Shown here one piece after another: positions 44,970 through 54,300 of a DNA stretch of 64,000 nt. Under the pieces are notes generated by a model, which made no database searches, had not been told where the DNA came from, and was given only the letters and a program-made list of their open reading frames with translations. This stretch comes from Sanguibacter inulinus (GTDB lineage: Bacteria > Actinomycetota > Actinomycetes > Actinomycetales > Cellulomonadaceae), in contig NZ_JACBYE010000003.1 in NCBI RefSeq assembly GCF_013415325.1, positions 102,483-166,482 of the forward strand. The letters are read 5' to 3'. The number at the start of each line of letters is the position of its first letter. Within the stretch, counting starts at the first letter, position 1. A program made the position numbers and the translations under genes.

Positions 44970-45959
44970 ATGAGTGCACCCACAGTCTTGTTCATCGGTG
45001 GCAGCGGCGTCATCAGCTCGGCGAGCGTGCGGCTCGCTGTCGAGCGCGGCTACGACGTCACCGTGCTCAACCGCGGGTCGTCAACGACCCGTCCTCTCCC
45101 GGCGGAGGTGCGCTCGGTGCGCGCCGACGTCCGCGACCCAGGGTCGGTGCGCGAGGCGCTCGGCGGGAGTGACTTCGACGCTGTCGTGGACTGGGTGGCC
45201 TTCACCCCCGGCCACGTGCAGCAGGACGTCGACCTCTTCACCGGCAGGACCGGGCAGTACGTCTTCATCAGCTCCGCCTCGGCGTACCAGACGCCGCCCG
45301 CCCGCAGCCCGGTCCTCGAGTCCACGCCCTTGCGCAACCCGTTCTGGGGCTACTCCCAGGACAAGATCGCGTGCGAAGACCTGCTCGTCGCCGCGTACCG
45401 CGACACCGGGTTCCCGGCCACGATCGTCCGACCGTCGCACACCTACGACCAGACCTCCGTCCCGCTCGACGGCGGGTGGACCGTGGTCGAGCGGATGCGC
45501 GCCGGCAAGGAGGTCGTCGTGCACGGTGACGGCACGTCGCTGTGGACGATCACGCACACCGACGACTTCGCGCTCGGCTTCGTCCCGCTGCTGGCAAACC
45601 CGAGGGTCGTCGGCGACACCTTCCACATCACCTCGGACGAGGCGCTGACGTGGGACCACATCACCCAGTCGCTCGCGCGAGCAGCAGGGGTCGAGGCGAA
45701 GATCGTCCACGTGCCGTCGGACGCGATCGCGGCCGTCGACCCTGGGTGGGGTGCCGGGCTGCTCGGAGACAAGGCGCACTCGATGGTCTTCGACAACGCC
45801 AAGATCCGCAGCGTCGCCCCGGGGTTCGTGCCGCGCACGACCTTCGAGCAGGGTGCGCGCGAGATCGTCGCGTGGCACGACGCGGACCCGGCCCGACGGC
45901 AGGTCGACGCACGGATGGACGCAGTGATGGACGACCTGGTGGAGCGGTTCCGGGTCTGA
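44970..45959 (+). CDS. NAD-dependent epimerase/dehydratase (SDR)
   Basis: 329-aa extended short-chain dehydrogenase. The nucleotide-binding motif is VLFIGGSGVISSASVRLA (GGSGxxS). The YxxxK pair is YSQDK (about 131-135), preceded by SSASAY. These proteins act on nucleotide sugars or reduce carbonyl groups; sequence resembles sugar-epimerase relatives. ATG 44970 is the natural start. It stands alone and ends before a hairpin terminator. Confidence 0.85.
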   Translation: MSAPTVLFIGGSGVISSASVRLAVERGYDVTVLNRGSSTTRPLPAEVRSVRADVRDPGSVREALGGSDFDAVVDWVAFTPGHVQQDVDLFTGRTGQYVFISSASAYQTPPARSPVLESTPLRNPFWGYSQDKIACEDLLVAAYRDTGFPATIVRPSHTYDQTSVPLDGGWTVVERMRAGKEVVVHGDGTSLWTITHTDDFALGFVPLLANPRVVGDTFHITSDEALTWDHITQSLARAAGVEAKIVHVPSDAIAAVDPGWGAGLLGDKAHSMVFDNAKIRSVAPGFVPRTTFEQGAREIVAWHDADPARRQVDARMDAVMDDLVERFRV

Positions 45960-46040
45960 GGTGGAGGTTCGTCTGCGCCCGTCGCCGGGCCGGGGCGCCG
46001 CCCTGCGGTTGTCACCAAGCCCTGGCCCGAGTGCGTGCCG

Positions 46041-46070
46041 GGAGGTCCCGTGACGGTCGACGGGACCTCC
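46041..46070 (+). terminator. hairpin terminator
   Basis: ggaggtcccg and cgggacctcc form a perfect 10-base stem around tgacggtcga, 81 bases after the SDR gene. Confidence 0.65.
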
Positions 46071-46167
46071 TGCCGACAGCCGTGGAGAGATCTTTGGTCT
46101 GCTCTTGACGCTGTGCGGACGTACTCTTGGAACGGTTCACCATGGCGGTGACCGTGAGGGAGCGACG

Positions 46168-47418
46168 ATGACCGACAGGTCAGAGCAGTCCGGTCCGAAG
46201 CACGAACCGCGCGACGAGGCTGTCCTCGAGGCGGGGCACGAGCCCGCGCACGTCCCGGCGCACGAGGTCCCCGGAGAGCTGCTCACCCTCGGGGTGCTCG
46301 CGACCTCGCAGAAGACCGACGAGCGTCGGCTGCCCATCCACCCCTCGCACCTCGATCGCATCGACGCAGACCTGCGCGAGAGGATGATCGTCGAGAACGG
46401 CTACGGCTCGGCCTTCGGCATGACGGACGAGCGCCTGTCAGGCCTGGTCGGTCAGGTCCTGCCGCGCGCTGCGCTCCTCGAGAGGTCGGACGTCGTCCTC
46501 CTGCCCAAGCCGCAGGCGCACGAGCTCGCGGAGCTGCGCGAGGGGCAGGTGCTGTGGGGGTGGCCGCACTGCGTGCAGGACGTCGAGATGACCCAGCAGG
46601 CGATCGACCGTCGCCTCACCCTCGTGGCCTTCGAGGCCATGAACCACTGGACGGGGGACGGGCGGTTCGCGCTGCACGTGTTCCACAAGAACAACGAGAT
46701 CGCCGGGTACTGCTCGGTCCTGCACGCGCTCCAGCTCGCCGGGTCGACGGGGGACTACGGACGCCGCCTCAACGCGATCGTCATCGGCTTCGGCGCGACG
46801 GCGCGTGGTGCCGTGACAGCGCTGAGGGCGCACGGCGTCCACGACGTCCACGTGCTCACCAACCGCGACGTGGCAGCCGTCGGCTCGCCGATCCACTCGG
46901 CGCGCATCGTCCAGCTGGACCACGACGAGACGGCCCCGAACCTCAGCCACGTGCTGACCGAGGAGGGGCGCGTCCCGCTCGCCCCCTACCTGGCGGAGTT
47001 CGACATCGTCGTGAACTGCACGCTGCAGGACACCGACGCCCCGCTGACCTACCTCTGCGAGGACGACCTCGGTGCGTTCAGGCCGGGGAGCCTCGTGGTC
47101 GACGTGTCGTGCGACGAGGGGATGGGGTTCTCCTGGGCGCGGCCGACGACCTTCGCGGAGCCGACCTTCGAGGTGGGCGACCACATCCTCTACTACGCCG
47201 TCGACCACAGCCCCTCGTACCTGTGGAACTCGGCGACCTGGGAGATCAGCGACGCCGTGCTGCCCTTCCTGCGCTCGGTCATGAGCGGACCGTCGGGCTG
47301 GGCGTCCGACGAGACCGTCGCGCGTGCGATCGAGATTCGTGACGGGGTCGTCGAGAACCCGGCGATCCTCAGGTTCCAGCACCGGGCCGAGGCGTACCCG
47401 CACGCCCAGGAGGCCTGA
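46168..47418 (+). CDS. N5-(carboxyethyl)ornithine synthase / alanine dehydrogenase-like
   Basis: 416 aa of the alanine dehydrogenase/PNT family, closest in motif to N5-(carboxyethyl)ornithine synthase, which condenses ornithine with pyruvate using NADPH. The N-terminal substrate domain shows QKTDERRLPIHPSHL and VENGYGSAFGM. The NAD(P) domain shows VIGFGATARGAVTALRAHG. The family segment NHWTGDGRFALHVFHKNNEI is intact. ATG 46168 (MTDRSEQSGP) adds a 45-residue polar N-terminus. The exact amino acid substrate is uncertain. Confidence 0.8.
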   Translation: MTDRSEQSGPKHEPRDEAVLEAGHEPAHVPAHEVPGELLTLGVLATSQKTDERRLPIHPSHLDRIDADLRERMIVENGYGSAFGMTDERLSGLVGQVLPRAALLERSDVVLLPKPQAHELAELREGQVLWGWPHCVQDVEMTQQAIDRRLTLVAFEAMNHWTGDGRFALHVFHKNNEIAGYCSVLHALQLAGSTGDYGRRLNAIVIGFGATARGAVTALRAHGVHDVHVLTNRDVAAVGSPIHSARIVQLDHDETAPNLSHVLTEEGRVPLAPYLAEFDIVVNCTLQDTDAPLTYLCEDDLGAFRPGSLVVDVSCDEGMGFSWARPTTFAEPTFEVGDHILYYAVDHSPSYLWNSATWEISDAVLPFLRSVMSGPSGWASDETVARAIEIRDGVVENPAILRFQHRAEAYPHAQEA

Positions 47419-47591
47419 CGGTCCCGCAGGGCTGAGGTCCGCGACCCGCAGGCCGCTCAGACGGTGGTCGCCGGAGACGCACCTCGCGCGACCAGGTCAG
47501 GGCGGAGCGCGGCGGAGTGCGGGGCGAGCCAGAGGCTGAGGTGGTCGATACCCTTGATGCTGCCCGCGCAAGGACTACCGAGAGGGGCACC

Positions 47592-48926
47592 ATGACCGAG
47601 CGACCGACCTTCGCCCCACCGTCGGGGACCGTCGTGGGCTGGGTCGACACCGACGCCGGCGTGCTGCGCGCCACGGGGATCCCCTACGCCACGGCGGGCC
47701 GGTTCGAGGAGCCGGTCCCGGCTGCCGACAGGACCGAGGTGCTCGAGGCGACAGGATGGGCGCCAGCGTGCCCGCAGGCACCGGTGGTCTTCCTCGAACG
47801 GGTGCTCGGCGGTGACTTCAGCTCGCTCGCGACGGACGAGAGCTGCCAGAACCTCTCGGTCACGGTGCCGCGTGACGTCCAGGCCGGGGAGCGGCTCCCG
47901 GTGATGGTCTGGATCCACGGTGGCTCGTACACCTCGGGTGCCGGTGACGTCCCGGTGATGGACCCGGCGCCCCTGGTCGCCGAGCAGCGGGTCGTCGCGG
48001 TGACCGTCACCTACAGGCTCGGGATCTTCGGGTACCTCGGAGGGCGTGCCGGGCGCCCTGCGAACCTCGGGCTGCTCGACCAGGTGGAGGCCCTGCGATG
48101 GGTCCAGCGCAACGTCGAGGCCTTCGGGGGAGATCCTGCGCGGGTGACGGTCTTCGGGCAGTCGGCGGGCGGGGATGCCGTCGCGCACCTCATGGCGGTG
48201 GCTGGGGCTGCGTCGTTGTTCTCCCGTGCGATCGTCCAGAGCGCCCCGCTCGGCATCTCCCGTGGGAGGAGCGCGATGAACGCGGCGATGCTCGAGGCCG
48301 CCGAGGGCATCACCGCGCAGACCCCGGTCGACGAGGTCGTCGCCCGGCAGTCTGCTGTCGCGAAGACCGCGAAGGGTTCGGGGCTGCGTGCTGCGATGCC
48401 CTTCGGCACCCAGTACGGCTTCGACCCGCTCCCGCCCGAAGACGCCGTCGACGACGCGTGGGACGCCGTGGCCGAGGAGGTCGACCTGCTCATCGGCTGC
48501 ACCTCGGAAGAGGCTCGGCTCTTCGTCCGCGAGGTTCCCGTGGTCCAGCGGGTGATCGCGCTGCCCGTCGTCGGGCCGCTCGTGCGCCGTGCCCTCGTCG
48601 CTGCTCTCACCGAGGTCGTCTACGGGCGGTCGGCGCGGCGCTTCGCCCGTCGGCACGCGCGAGCAGGTGGGCGGGTGCACAGGTACGTGCTGTCGTGGTC
48701 CGCGCCCGGGAACCCGTGGGGTGCCGCGCACACTGTCGACCTGCCGATGCTCTTCGGCGACGAGAAGACCTGGGCGCGAGCCGAGCTGGTCGATGGGGCG
48801 TCGTGGGACCAGGTCCAGGAGGCGGCACGAGCTGTCCGTGCTGTGTGGGGAGCCTTCGCCCGGGGTGACGACCTAGGGCGGGACGCGTCAGTCCCGGGTG
48901 TCCTCAGGTGCACAGCGGTGCGGTGA
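47592..48926 (+). CDS. carboxylesterase/lipase (type B)
   Basis: 444-aa alpha/beta hydrolase. The oxyanion motif VMVWIHGGSY is near 107 and the nucleophile Ser near 190 in VFGQSAGGDAVAHL. EEARLF may carry the acidic residue, and a histidine lies in GAAHTVD near 380. The protein is somewhat short for type-B esterases. GAGAGGGG precedes ATG 47592. It is convergent with the HxlR regulator. Confidence 0.88.
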   Translation: MTERPTFAPPSGTVVGWVDTDAGVLRATGIPYATAGRFEEPVPAADRTEVLEATGWAPACPQAPVVFLERVLGGDFSSLATDESCQNLSVTVPRDVQAGERLPVMVWIHGGSYTSGAGDVPVMDPAPLVAEQRVVAVTVTYRLGIFGYLGGRAGRPANLGLLDQVEALRWVQRNVEAFGGDPARVTVFGQSAGGDAVAHLMAVAGAASLFSRAIVQSAPLGISRGRSAMNAAMLEAAEGITAQTPVDEVVARQSAVAKTAKGSGLRAAMPFGTQYGFDPLPPEDAVDDAWDAVAEEVDLLIGCTSEEARLFVREVPVVQRVIALPVVGPLVRRALVAALTEVVYGRSARRFARRHARAGGRVHRYVLSWSAPGNPWGAAHTVDLPMLFGDEKTWARAELVDGASWDQVQEAARAVRAVWGAFARGDDLGRDASVPGVLRCTAVR

Positions 48927-48948
48927 CCTGTCGACGACCTTGCGCTGC

Positions 48949-49395
48949 TCAGGCGGGCTTGCGGGAGTCGTAGGCCTCGCGGGCCTCGACCACCTCGGGG
49001 ACGGCGTCCTCGATGACGCGGATGAGCGAGGCGAGGCTGTCGGACACCTGGGTGCCGAGCGCAGTGAGGCTGTACTCGACGTGCGGCGGGATCGTCTCGC
49101 GGACCTCGCGGACCACCAGGCCGTCGCGCTCGAGGGCCTGGAGGGTCTGGGACAGCATCTTCTCGCTCACGCCGTCGATCTTGCGGCGCAGCGCGTTGAA
49201 GCGCACGGACCCGTCGCGCAGGGCCGCGAGCGCGAGGACGCCCCACTTCGCCGCGACGATCTCGAGGGTCTGCCGTGAGCTGCAGCCGCGCTGGAAGACG
49301 TCGGGGGCGAACTCCGAGAAGTCTTCGAGGTCGTCGGTCCCGACCTCGCGCGGTGCGGCGGGGTCGTGGGTCTCGACGTTCTCGGTCCTGGCCAT
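48949..49395 (-). CDS. HxlR family redox-type regulator
   Basis: 148 aa. The HxlR winged helix is clear: TLEIVAAKWGVLALAAL, FNALRRKIDGVSEKMLSQTL and VEYSLTALG. A single cysteine (RGCSSRQ) at the start of the domain matches the redox-sensing cysteine of QorR/YodB-type HxlR proteins. It is divergent from the quinone-reductase gene and probably represses it until oxidised by quinones or diamide. Confidence 0.88.
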   Translation of the reverse strand: MARTENVETHDPAAPREVGTDDLEDFSEFAPDVFQRGCSSRQTLEIVAAKWGVLALAALRDGSVRFNALRRKIDGVSEKMLSQTLQALERDGLVVREVRETIPPHVEYSLTALGTQVSDSLASLIRVIEDAVPEVVEAREAYDSRKPA

Positions 49396-49429
49396 GTCTC
49401 GAGTATACGACCGTGCATCAGAAACCGAT

Positions 49430-49474
49430 AGTGCTGCGGAAAGGATTGCACTTTCGAAAAGTTAGTGCCATGCT
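49430..49474 (+). promoter_or_regulatory. promoter with repeated AGTGC boxes between HxlR and quinone-reductase genes
   Basis: TTGCAC (49446), 17-base spacer, CATGCT (49469) is the likely promoter of the reductase gene. Three AGTGC/GCACT boxes at 49430, 49448 and 49464 alternate in orientation, spaced 18 and 16 bases, overlapping the -35 and the end of the spacer. They suit binding of HxlR dimers. Confidence 0.5.
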
Positions 49475-49537
49475 CGTCGTGTTGCCGAATCGTCGCCGCG
49501 GGACCTGTCTGCGCGGCCATCTCACAAGGAGCACGCC

Positions 49538-50389
49538 ATGATCGCTGTCACCGGAGCCACCGGACACCTCGGACGCCTCGTCGTCGAGTCCCTGCTCGAG
49601 CGCGGCACCCCCGCCGACCAGGTCGTCGCCGCTGTGCGCACCCCGGCCAAGGCCGCTGACCTCGCCGCCCGCGGCGTCCTGGTCCGCGAGGCCGACTACT
49701 CGCGCCCCGAGACTCTCGCGGCGGCCTTCGAGGGTGTCGACACCCTGCTGCTCGTCTCCTCCTCCGAGGTGGGCCAGCGCGTCCCGCAGCACGTCGCCGT
49801 GATCGACGCCGCGAAGGCTGCGGGCGTCGGCCGCGTCGTCTACACGAGTGCACCGCAGGCCGACACCTCGACCCTCGTGCTCGCCCCCGACCACAAGGCG
49901 ACCGAGGAGTACCTCGCGCAGTCGGGCCTGGCCACGACCATCCTGCGCAACAACTGGTACACCGAGAACTACCTCCAGCCCGTCCAGCAGGCCAAGGACT
50001 CGGGCGAGATCCTCGCGAGCGTCGGAGACGGCAAGGTCGCCTCGGCGCCCCGCTCGGACTTCGCCGAGGCCGCTGCCGTGGTCCTCGTCGACGACTCGCA
50101 CGCGGGCAAGGTCTACGAGCTCTCGGGTGACGTCGCCTGGACGCACGACGAGCTCGCCGCCGCTGCCGGCGAGGTGCTCGGCCGCGAGGTCTCGTACCAC
50201 CGCGTCTCGCCCGAGGAGCACGCCGCCGTCCTCGCAGGCTTCGGCCTCGACGAGGGGACCGTCGGCTTTGTCGTCGCTCTCGACGGCAACATCCGCGACG
50301 GTGAGCTCGCGACGGTCACGAGCGACCTGAGCACGCTCCTCGGCCGTCCGACCACCGGGCTCGTCGAGGCGCTGCGCGCAGCGCTCTGA
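49538..50389 (+). CDS. NmrA-like NAD(P)H:quinone oxidoreductase (QorB type)
   Basis: 283 aa. The NADPH site is MIAVTGATGHLGRLVVESLL. The family signature YLAQSGLATTILRNNWYTEN is characteristic of NmrA-like/QorB reductases. It reduces quinones, protecting against electrophile stress. The CACAAGGAG before ATG 49538 is a good ribosome site. The divergent HxlR gene makes this the standard regulated pair. The gene ends before a strong terminator. Confidence 0.9.
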   Translation: MIAVTGATGHLGRLVVESLLERGTPADQVVAAVRTPAKAADLAARGVLVREADYSRPETLAAAFEGVDTLLLVSSSEVGQRVPQHVAVIDAAKAAGVGRVVYTSAPQADTSTLVLAPDHKATEEYLAQSGLATTILRNNWYTENYLQPVQQAKDSGEILASVGDGKVASAPRSDFAEAAAVVLVDDSHAGKVYELSGDVAWTHDELAAAAGEVLGREVSYHRVSPEEHAAVLAGFGLDEGTVGFVVALDGNIRDGELATVTSDLSTLLGRPTTGLVEALRAAL

Positions 50390-50482
50390 CGGTGACAGCG
50401 GGAGCGGTGGCAGCGGGCGTCACCTGCCCTGCCGCGCGGGAGTCCTGCCGGCCGGAGGGTCCGCGCGACCTCAGGTGATCGA

Positions 50483-50525
50483 CGCAGAGGCCGGGGGTGC
50501 CAGGACGGCACCCCCGGCCTCTGCG
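50483..50525 (+). terminator. strong hairpin terminator
   Basis: A perfect 19-base stem with a 5-base loop (aggac), left arm beginning cgcagaggccggggg. It follows the quinone-reductase gene and precedes the DinB-like gene. Confidence 0.8.
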
Positions 50526-50581
50526 CACCCAGCCCGCTGCGGGCCTTCACGCCGACCCTTGGTCCTCTTACACTCGGGATC

Positions 50582-51091
50582 ATGAGCGATGTGACGCAGG
50601 ACACTCCCCGGACCCAGCCTCCCGGACGCGGTGACGAGAAGAGCACCCTCATGGGCTTCTTGATGCTCAACCGCGAGACCGTCGTCATCAAGGCGCAGGG
50701 TCTCAGTGACGAGGACGCCGCGCGGCGTCTGCTGCCCAGCCTCACCACGGTGTCGGGGATCATCCGCCACCTGGCCGACGTCGAGCGGTCGTGGTTCGTC
50801 GAGGCCGTCGAGCAGCGCCCCTACGACCGCCGCTTCGGCAGCGACGAGGACCCGGACGGTGAGTTCCGCGTGACCGCTCAGGACTCCCTGGCGGAGATCA
50901 TCGACGACTACAGGGCGTCATGGGCGGAGGCTGACGAGGTGCTCGCCCGGCACGACCTCGACGAGGCGCCCGACAACCCCGAGTACCCGTCGCTCCGCTG
51001 GGTCCTCGTGCACGTCATCGAAGAGACCGCCCGGCACCTCGGGCACGTCGACATCCTCCGCGAGCTGCTGGACGGCACCACGGGAGAGTGA
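50582..51091 (+). CDS. DinB/DUF664 family protein
   Basis: 169 aa of the DinB-like four-helix superfamily that includes mycothiol-dependent enzymes. The three metal-binding histidines are visible: IIRHLADVERSWF, VLVHVIEETARHLGHVD. The first two residue groups match DUF664 proteins, and a thiol transferase role is possible but not shown. ATG 50582 is the start. It is a single-gene unit with terminators on both sides. Confidence 0.85.
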   Translation: MSDVTQDTPRTQPPGRGDEKSTLMGFLMLNRETVVIKAQGLSDEDAARRLLPSLTTVSGIIRHLADVERSWFVEAVEQRPYDRRFGSDEDPDGEFRVTAQDSLAEIIDDYRASWAEADEVLARHDLDEAPDNPEYPSLRWVLVHVIEETARHLGHVDILRELLDGTTGE

Positions 51092-51154
51092 CCGGGCGAC
51101 CGGTCGTCGCCGGCACGAGGACCCGCGAGGCCGAGAGCGGCCTGCACGCAGAGA

Positions 51155-51182
51155 AAGGGGCACCAGCGATGCTGGTGCCCCT
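51155..51182 (+). terminator. terminator after the DinB-like gene
   Basis: aaggggcaccagc/gctggtgcccctt with a 3-base loop, followed by a short T-containing tail. It separates convergent genes. Confidence 0.8.
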
Positions 51183-51277
51183 TCGCTGTGCGTGTCGTCT
51201 TCCCGGAGGACCGGGAGGACATGCCTCGCGTCGATCTGCCCGTGACGGAGGAGCGTGGCCTCAGGGCTTGCCGTAGG

Positions 51278-53353
51278 TCACTTGCGGGTCGAGGCCTTGA
51301 TCTCGGCGTAGGAGGTGCTCGAGGCGGTCCCGGAGATCGCCGTGACCCGGACCGTGTATGCCGTGTTCTTCGCGAGGCCGGTGATCTGCACCGAGGTCTT
51401 GGGGCTCACGCCGTCCTTGACGGTCGTCCAGGTCTTGCGGTCGCGCGTGACCTGGACCTTGTAGTCGGTGACCTGAGGGCCAGACGTCGCCGGCGCCGTC
51501 CAGGCGAGGGAGAGCGTGGTGGCAGTGCTCGCGGTCACCTTCATGGCTCGGGGTGCGGAGGGCGCCGCGAGGGTCGTCACCTTGACGACGGCCTGCGCGC
51601 CTGTCGTCGTGCCGTCGGCGACAGGGGTGATGCGCACGCTGTAGGTCGCCGACGGGGCGAGACCCGTGAGCTGGACCTTCGGCGCCGTGCTGACGCCGTC
51701 GGCGAAGGTCGACCACTTCTTGCCGTCTCGTGACAGCTCGACCCTGTAGTCCGTGATGAGCGTGCCCGAGGTCGCGGGAGCGGTCCAGGTCAGCGCCGCG
51801 GTGGACGGGGCCCTCGACGTGACGGTGGGCGTGCGGATCCCCGAGGGTCGTGCGGCGGTCGTGACGGTGACCGTCGCCCACGGGCTCCGGCCTGCAGCAG
51901 CGTTCGCTGCCACCCGGACCTGGTACTTCGTGGCGGGGGCCAGCCCGCTGAGCCGGGCTGTCGTGCCCTGGGCGGCGACCGTCGTCCACGTCTTGCCGTC
52001 GGTCGAGCGCTGGACGGTCCAGCTCGTGGCCGGGGTGCCCGCAGCGGGCGTCCACGAGACCGTGCCCGCGACTGTCGTGACCGCCGAGACCGCGAGCTTC
52101 GTGGGGGCGGCAGGCGCGACCGGAGCAGGTGCCGGAGCCGGAGCCGGAGCTGGAGCCGGAGCCGGAGCGGGCGCCGTGACCGGGGCCGTCGCCGGAGTGA
52201 GGCCGAAGAGTCGGTCCGGGCTGCCCGCGCTGCGGTCGGTGACGCCCGTCCGGCTCGAGCTGACGAGCCTGTCGGTGACGTCCTTGGGGGTCAGCCGCGG
52301 GGAGTCGGCGAGCAGGAGCGCTGCGAGCCCGGCGACGTGCGGGGCCGCCATCGAGGTGCCGGAACGGGTCGCCGTCGTGCCGCCGGGCGCTGTCGAGACG
52401 ATGCGCTCACCGGGGGCGAAGCCGTCGACGCAGGTGCCCCAGCTCGAGAAGGTCGCGCGGGAGTCGGTGATCGTGCTGGCTCCGACGGTCAGTGCCGAGG
52501 GCACGTCCGACGGGGAGGCCTGGCAGGCGTCGGTGTTCGTGTTGCCTGCGGCGACGACGACGAGGAGGCCCGCTGCTGTCGCGGCGTCGACGGCCCGACC
52601 CATGATGTCGCTGCGTGCCCCCGACAGGGACATGTTGACGACCCCGGGCGTGCCGGCCGGGTGGTTCTTGACCACCCAGTCGAGACCGCTGATGACGTCG
52701 GACATCTTGCCCGACCCGGAGCACCCGAGGACACGGACCGGGACGACGGTCGCAGACTTCGCGACACCGTAGGTGCGCGAGGCGACAGTGCCGGCGACGT
52801 GGGTGCCGTGGCCGTGGCAGTCGGCTGTCCCGGTCGTGTCCGCGAAGGCGGAGAACCCCGGGGCGACCCGTCCGCCGAGCTCGGGGATCGCCGAGTCCAC
52901 GCCGGTGTCGAGGACGTAGACGCGCACGCCCGCGCCGGCCGAGCTCGGGTAGGTGTAGGTCTTGTCGAGGGGGAGGGCCACCTGGTCGAGCCTGTCGAGG
53001 TCCCAGGGGGCGCCGCTCTGGCTCGAGCTCTCGGTGATGCTCACGTCGAGGTCGGGCTCGACCTCGGCGACGCCCTCGGTCTGGGAGATCGCGTCGATCT
53101 GCTCGGGTGTCGCCTCGACGACGTAGCCGTCGAGGGCGGCGTCGTACTCCTGGACCGTGGTGACACCCTGCTCGGCGAGGTCCGCGGTCACGGCGGCTGG
53201 GTCGCCGTCGACCTGGACCAGCCAGGTGGTCGGCTCTGCGGCAGGGTCGGCCGCGGTTGCCGGGAGTGCGCCAGCGGCGATGGTCCCCGTCGCCAGGGCT
53301 GCTGTCACCAGTGCCACGACAAGGCTTCTCAAGCCGGGTCTCGTGCTCGTCAT
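51278..53353 (-). CDS. secreted subtilisin-like serine protease with three FnIII domains
   Basis: 691-aa extracellular S8 protease. A signal peptide of about 34 residues ends near ATAA. An I9-type inhibitor propeptide follows (about 42-106, TWLVQVDGDPAAVTADL). The catalytic domain has Asp149 (YVLDTGVD), His182 (GHGTHVAG), Asn271 and Ser334 (SGTSMAAPHVAG), and two cysteine pairs likely form disulphides. An Ala-Pro repeat linker (about 390-415) leads to three fibronectin type III modules, which in actinobacteria usually space a catalytic domain from a polymer or surface. ATG 53353. Confidence 0.93.
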   Translation of the reverse strand: MTSTRPGLRSLVVALVTAALATGTIAAGALPATAADPAAEPTTWLVQVDGDPAAVTADLAEQGVTTVQEYDAALDGYVVEATPEQIDAISQTEGVAEVEPDLDVSITESSSQSGAPWDLDRLDQVALPLDKTYTYPSSAGAGVRVYVLDTGVDSAIPELGGRVAPGFSAFADTTGTADCHGHGTHVAGTVASRTYGVAKSATVVPVRVLGCSGSGKMSDVISGLDWVVKNHPAGTPGVVNMSLSGARSDIMGRAVDAATAAGLLVVVAAGNTNTDACQASPSDVPSALTVGASTITDSRATFSSWGTCVDGFAPGERIVSTAPGGTTATRSGTSMAAPHVAGLAALLLADSPRLTPKDVTDRLVSSSRTGVTDRSAGSPDRLFGLTPATAPVTAPAPAPAPAPAPAPAPAPVAPAAPTKLAVSAVTTVAGTVSWTPAAGTPATSWTVQRSTDGKTWTTVAAQGTTARLSGLAPATKYQVRVAANAAAGRSPWATVTVTTAARPSGIRTPTVTSRAPSTAALTWTAPATSGTLITDYRVELSRDGKKWSTFADGVSTAPKVQLTGLAPSATYSVRITPVADGTTTGAQAVVKVTTLAAPSAPRAMKVTASTATTLSLAWTAPATSGPQVTDYKVQVTRDRKTWTTVKDGVSPKTSVQITGLAKNTAYTVRVTAISGTASSTSYAEIKASTRK

Positions 53354-53630
53354 GCTCGTGCCTTCCGTGTCCGCCGCAGCGGCACGGTGCCGGCTGCTGA
53401 TCTATGTGCTCATCGGCGTGACGTTCGGCGCGGTTAAGCATTCAACTAGATTCCACCCACGGTGGAGCGTGACAAGTTCGACGTCAGGAGCGACGGGGAT
53501 GGGCCCTGTCGGACGTCGTCGCAGGTGCGGAGAGCACGATCGTTGAATCCTCAACGAATTTCTGGGCGCAGTGTGACGAGAGACACGCCGAGCGGGGCTG
53601 CCGCGTCGGTGGTTCGCCCTGGCGGCGAGC
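53354..53630. other. upstream region of the S8 protease gene
   Basis: No gene is supported. On the minus strand a possible promoter has TTGTCA (53475-53470) and AATCTA (53452-53447) at 17 bases. A palindrome tccacc-cac-ggtgga (53452-53466) lies in the spacer. A second inverted repeat cgttga-atcc-tcaacg is at 53541-53556. The leader to the protease ATG would be about 90 bases. Confidence 0.4.
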
Positions 53631-53740
53631 GTCAGAGGAGCGTCCCGAGGGCACGGGTCAGAGGAGGACCCGACAGCGTGCGTCACAGGAGCGCCCTGAG
53701 GGCATGGGTCAGAGGTGCGTCTCGACGGCGAGCGTCAGTG
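53631..53740 (-). repeat. four degenerate 26-bp tandem repeats after the usp gene
   Basis: Units start at 53631, 53657, 53682 and 53708, each opening gtcaGAGGAG or a close variant. The first and third match at about 22 of 26 positions. A 13-base sequence cggcgagcgtcag occurs at both ends (53623 and 53726), giving a 103-base higher-order period. The last partial unit includes the stop codon of the universal stress protein gene. Confidence 0.75.
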
Positions 53741-54112
53741 CGTCGCCTTGATGACGAGCACCGGGACGGCCGAGTCGAGCAGCACGCGCTGCGTGGTGCT
53801 GCCGAGGAGGAACTTGCCGACGCTCGAGCGCTTGCGCGAGCCGATGACGATGACCTCGGCCCCGGAGCGCTCGGCGTGGTCGAGGATCGCGTCGGCGACG
53901 TCGATGCTGTCGAGGCGGAACGCGACCTCGACCTTCTCTCCTGCGACGGTCTCGAGCAGGTGGGCGAGGTGCGGGGGGACGGGCGCGGCATCGGGCTGCG
54001 GGGTCAGGACGAGCACCGTGACCGTCGTCGTGCGGCGGGCCGCCTCGGCCACGGCCGCCGCGAAGGCTGCCTCACCCTGAGGGGTCTCGTTGTAGGCCAC
54101 CAGAACGGTCAT
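53735..54112 (-). CDS. universal stress protein, UspA family
   Basis: 125-aa single-domain Usp. MTVLVAYNETPQGEAAF opens the fold, and the ATP-binding signature GSRKRSSVGKFLLGSTTQRV follows the G-2x-G-9x-G(S/T) pattern with S replacing the second glycine. It probably binds ATP and responds to stress. ATG 54112. It stands between the protease upstream region and the IclR regulator. Confidence 0.88.
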   Translation of the reverse strand: MTVLVAYNETPQGEAAFAAAVAEAARRTTTVTVLVLTPQPDAAPVPPHLAHLLETVAGEKVEVAFRLDSIDVADAILDHAERSGAEVIVIGSRKRSSVGKFLLGSTTQRVLLDSAVPVLVIKATH

Positions 54113-54300
54113 GTCGCAGAACTCCTGTGTCGGTGCGAAGTGTCGAGCCGTGCGTGCGCAGGCCTACCGGTGCCCGGACTCCGATGGTCGGGACGCACGC
54201 AGGCCGAGCACACGACCCGTTCCCGTCACCGGGAGGTCGGGCCGCTGGTCACAGCCTAGGGCCAAGCGGCCCGTCTGGTCGTCCGGACGCCCTGTCTGTG

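Noticed and set aside
53631..53740. 26-base repeats as a CRISPR array
   Set aside because: The units are contiguous without unique spacers, degenerate, and no cas gene is present.
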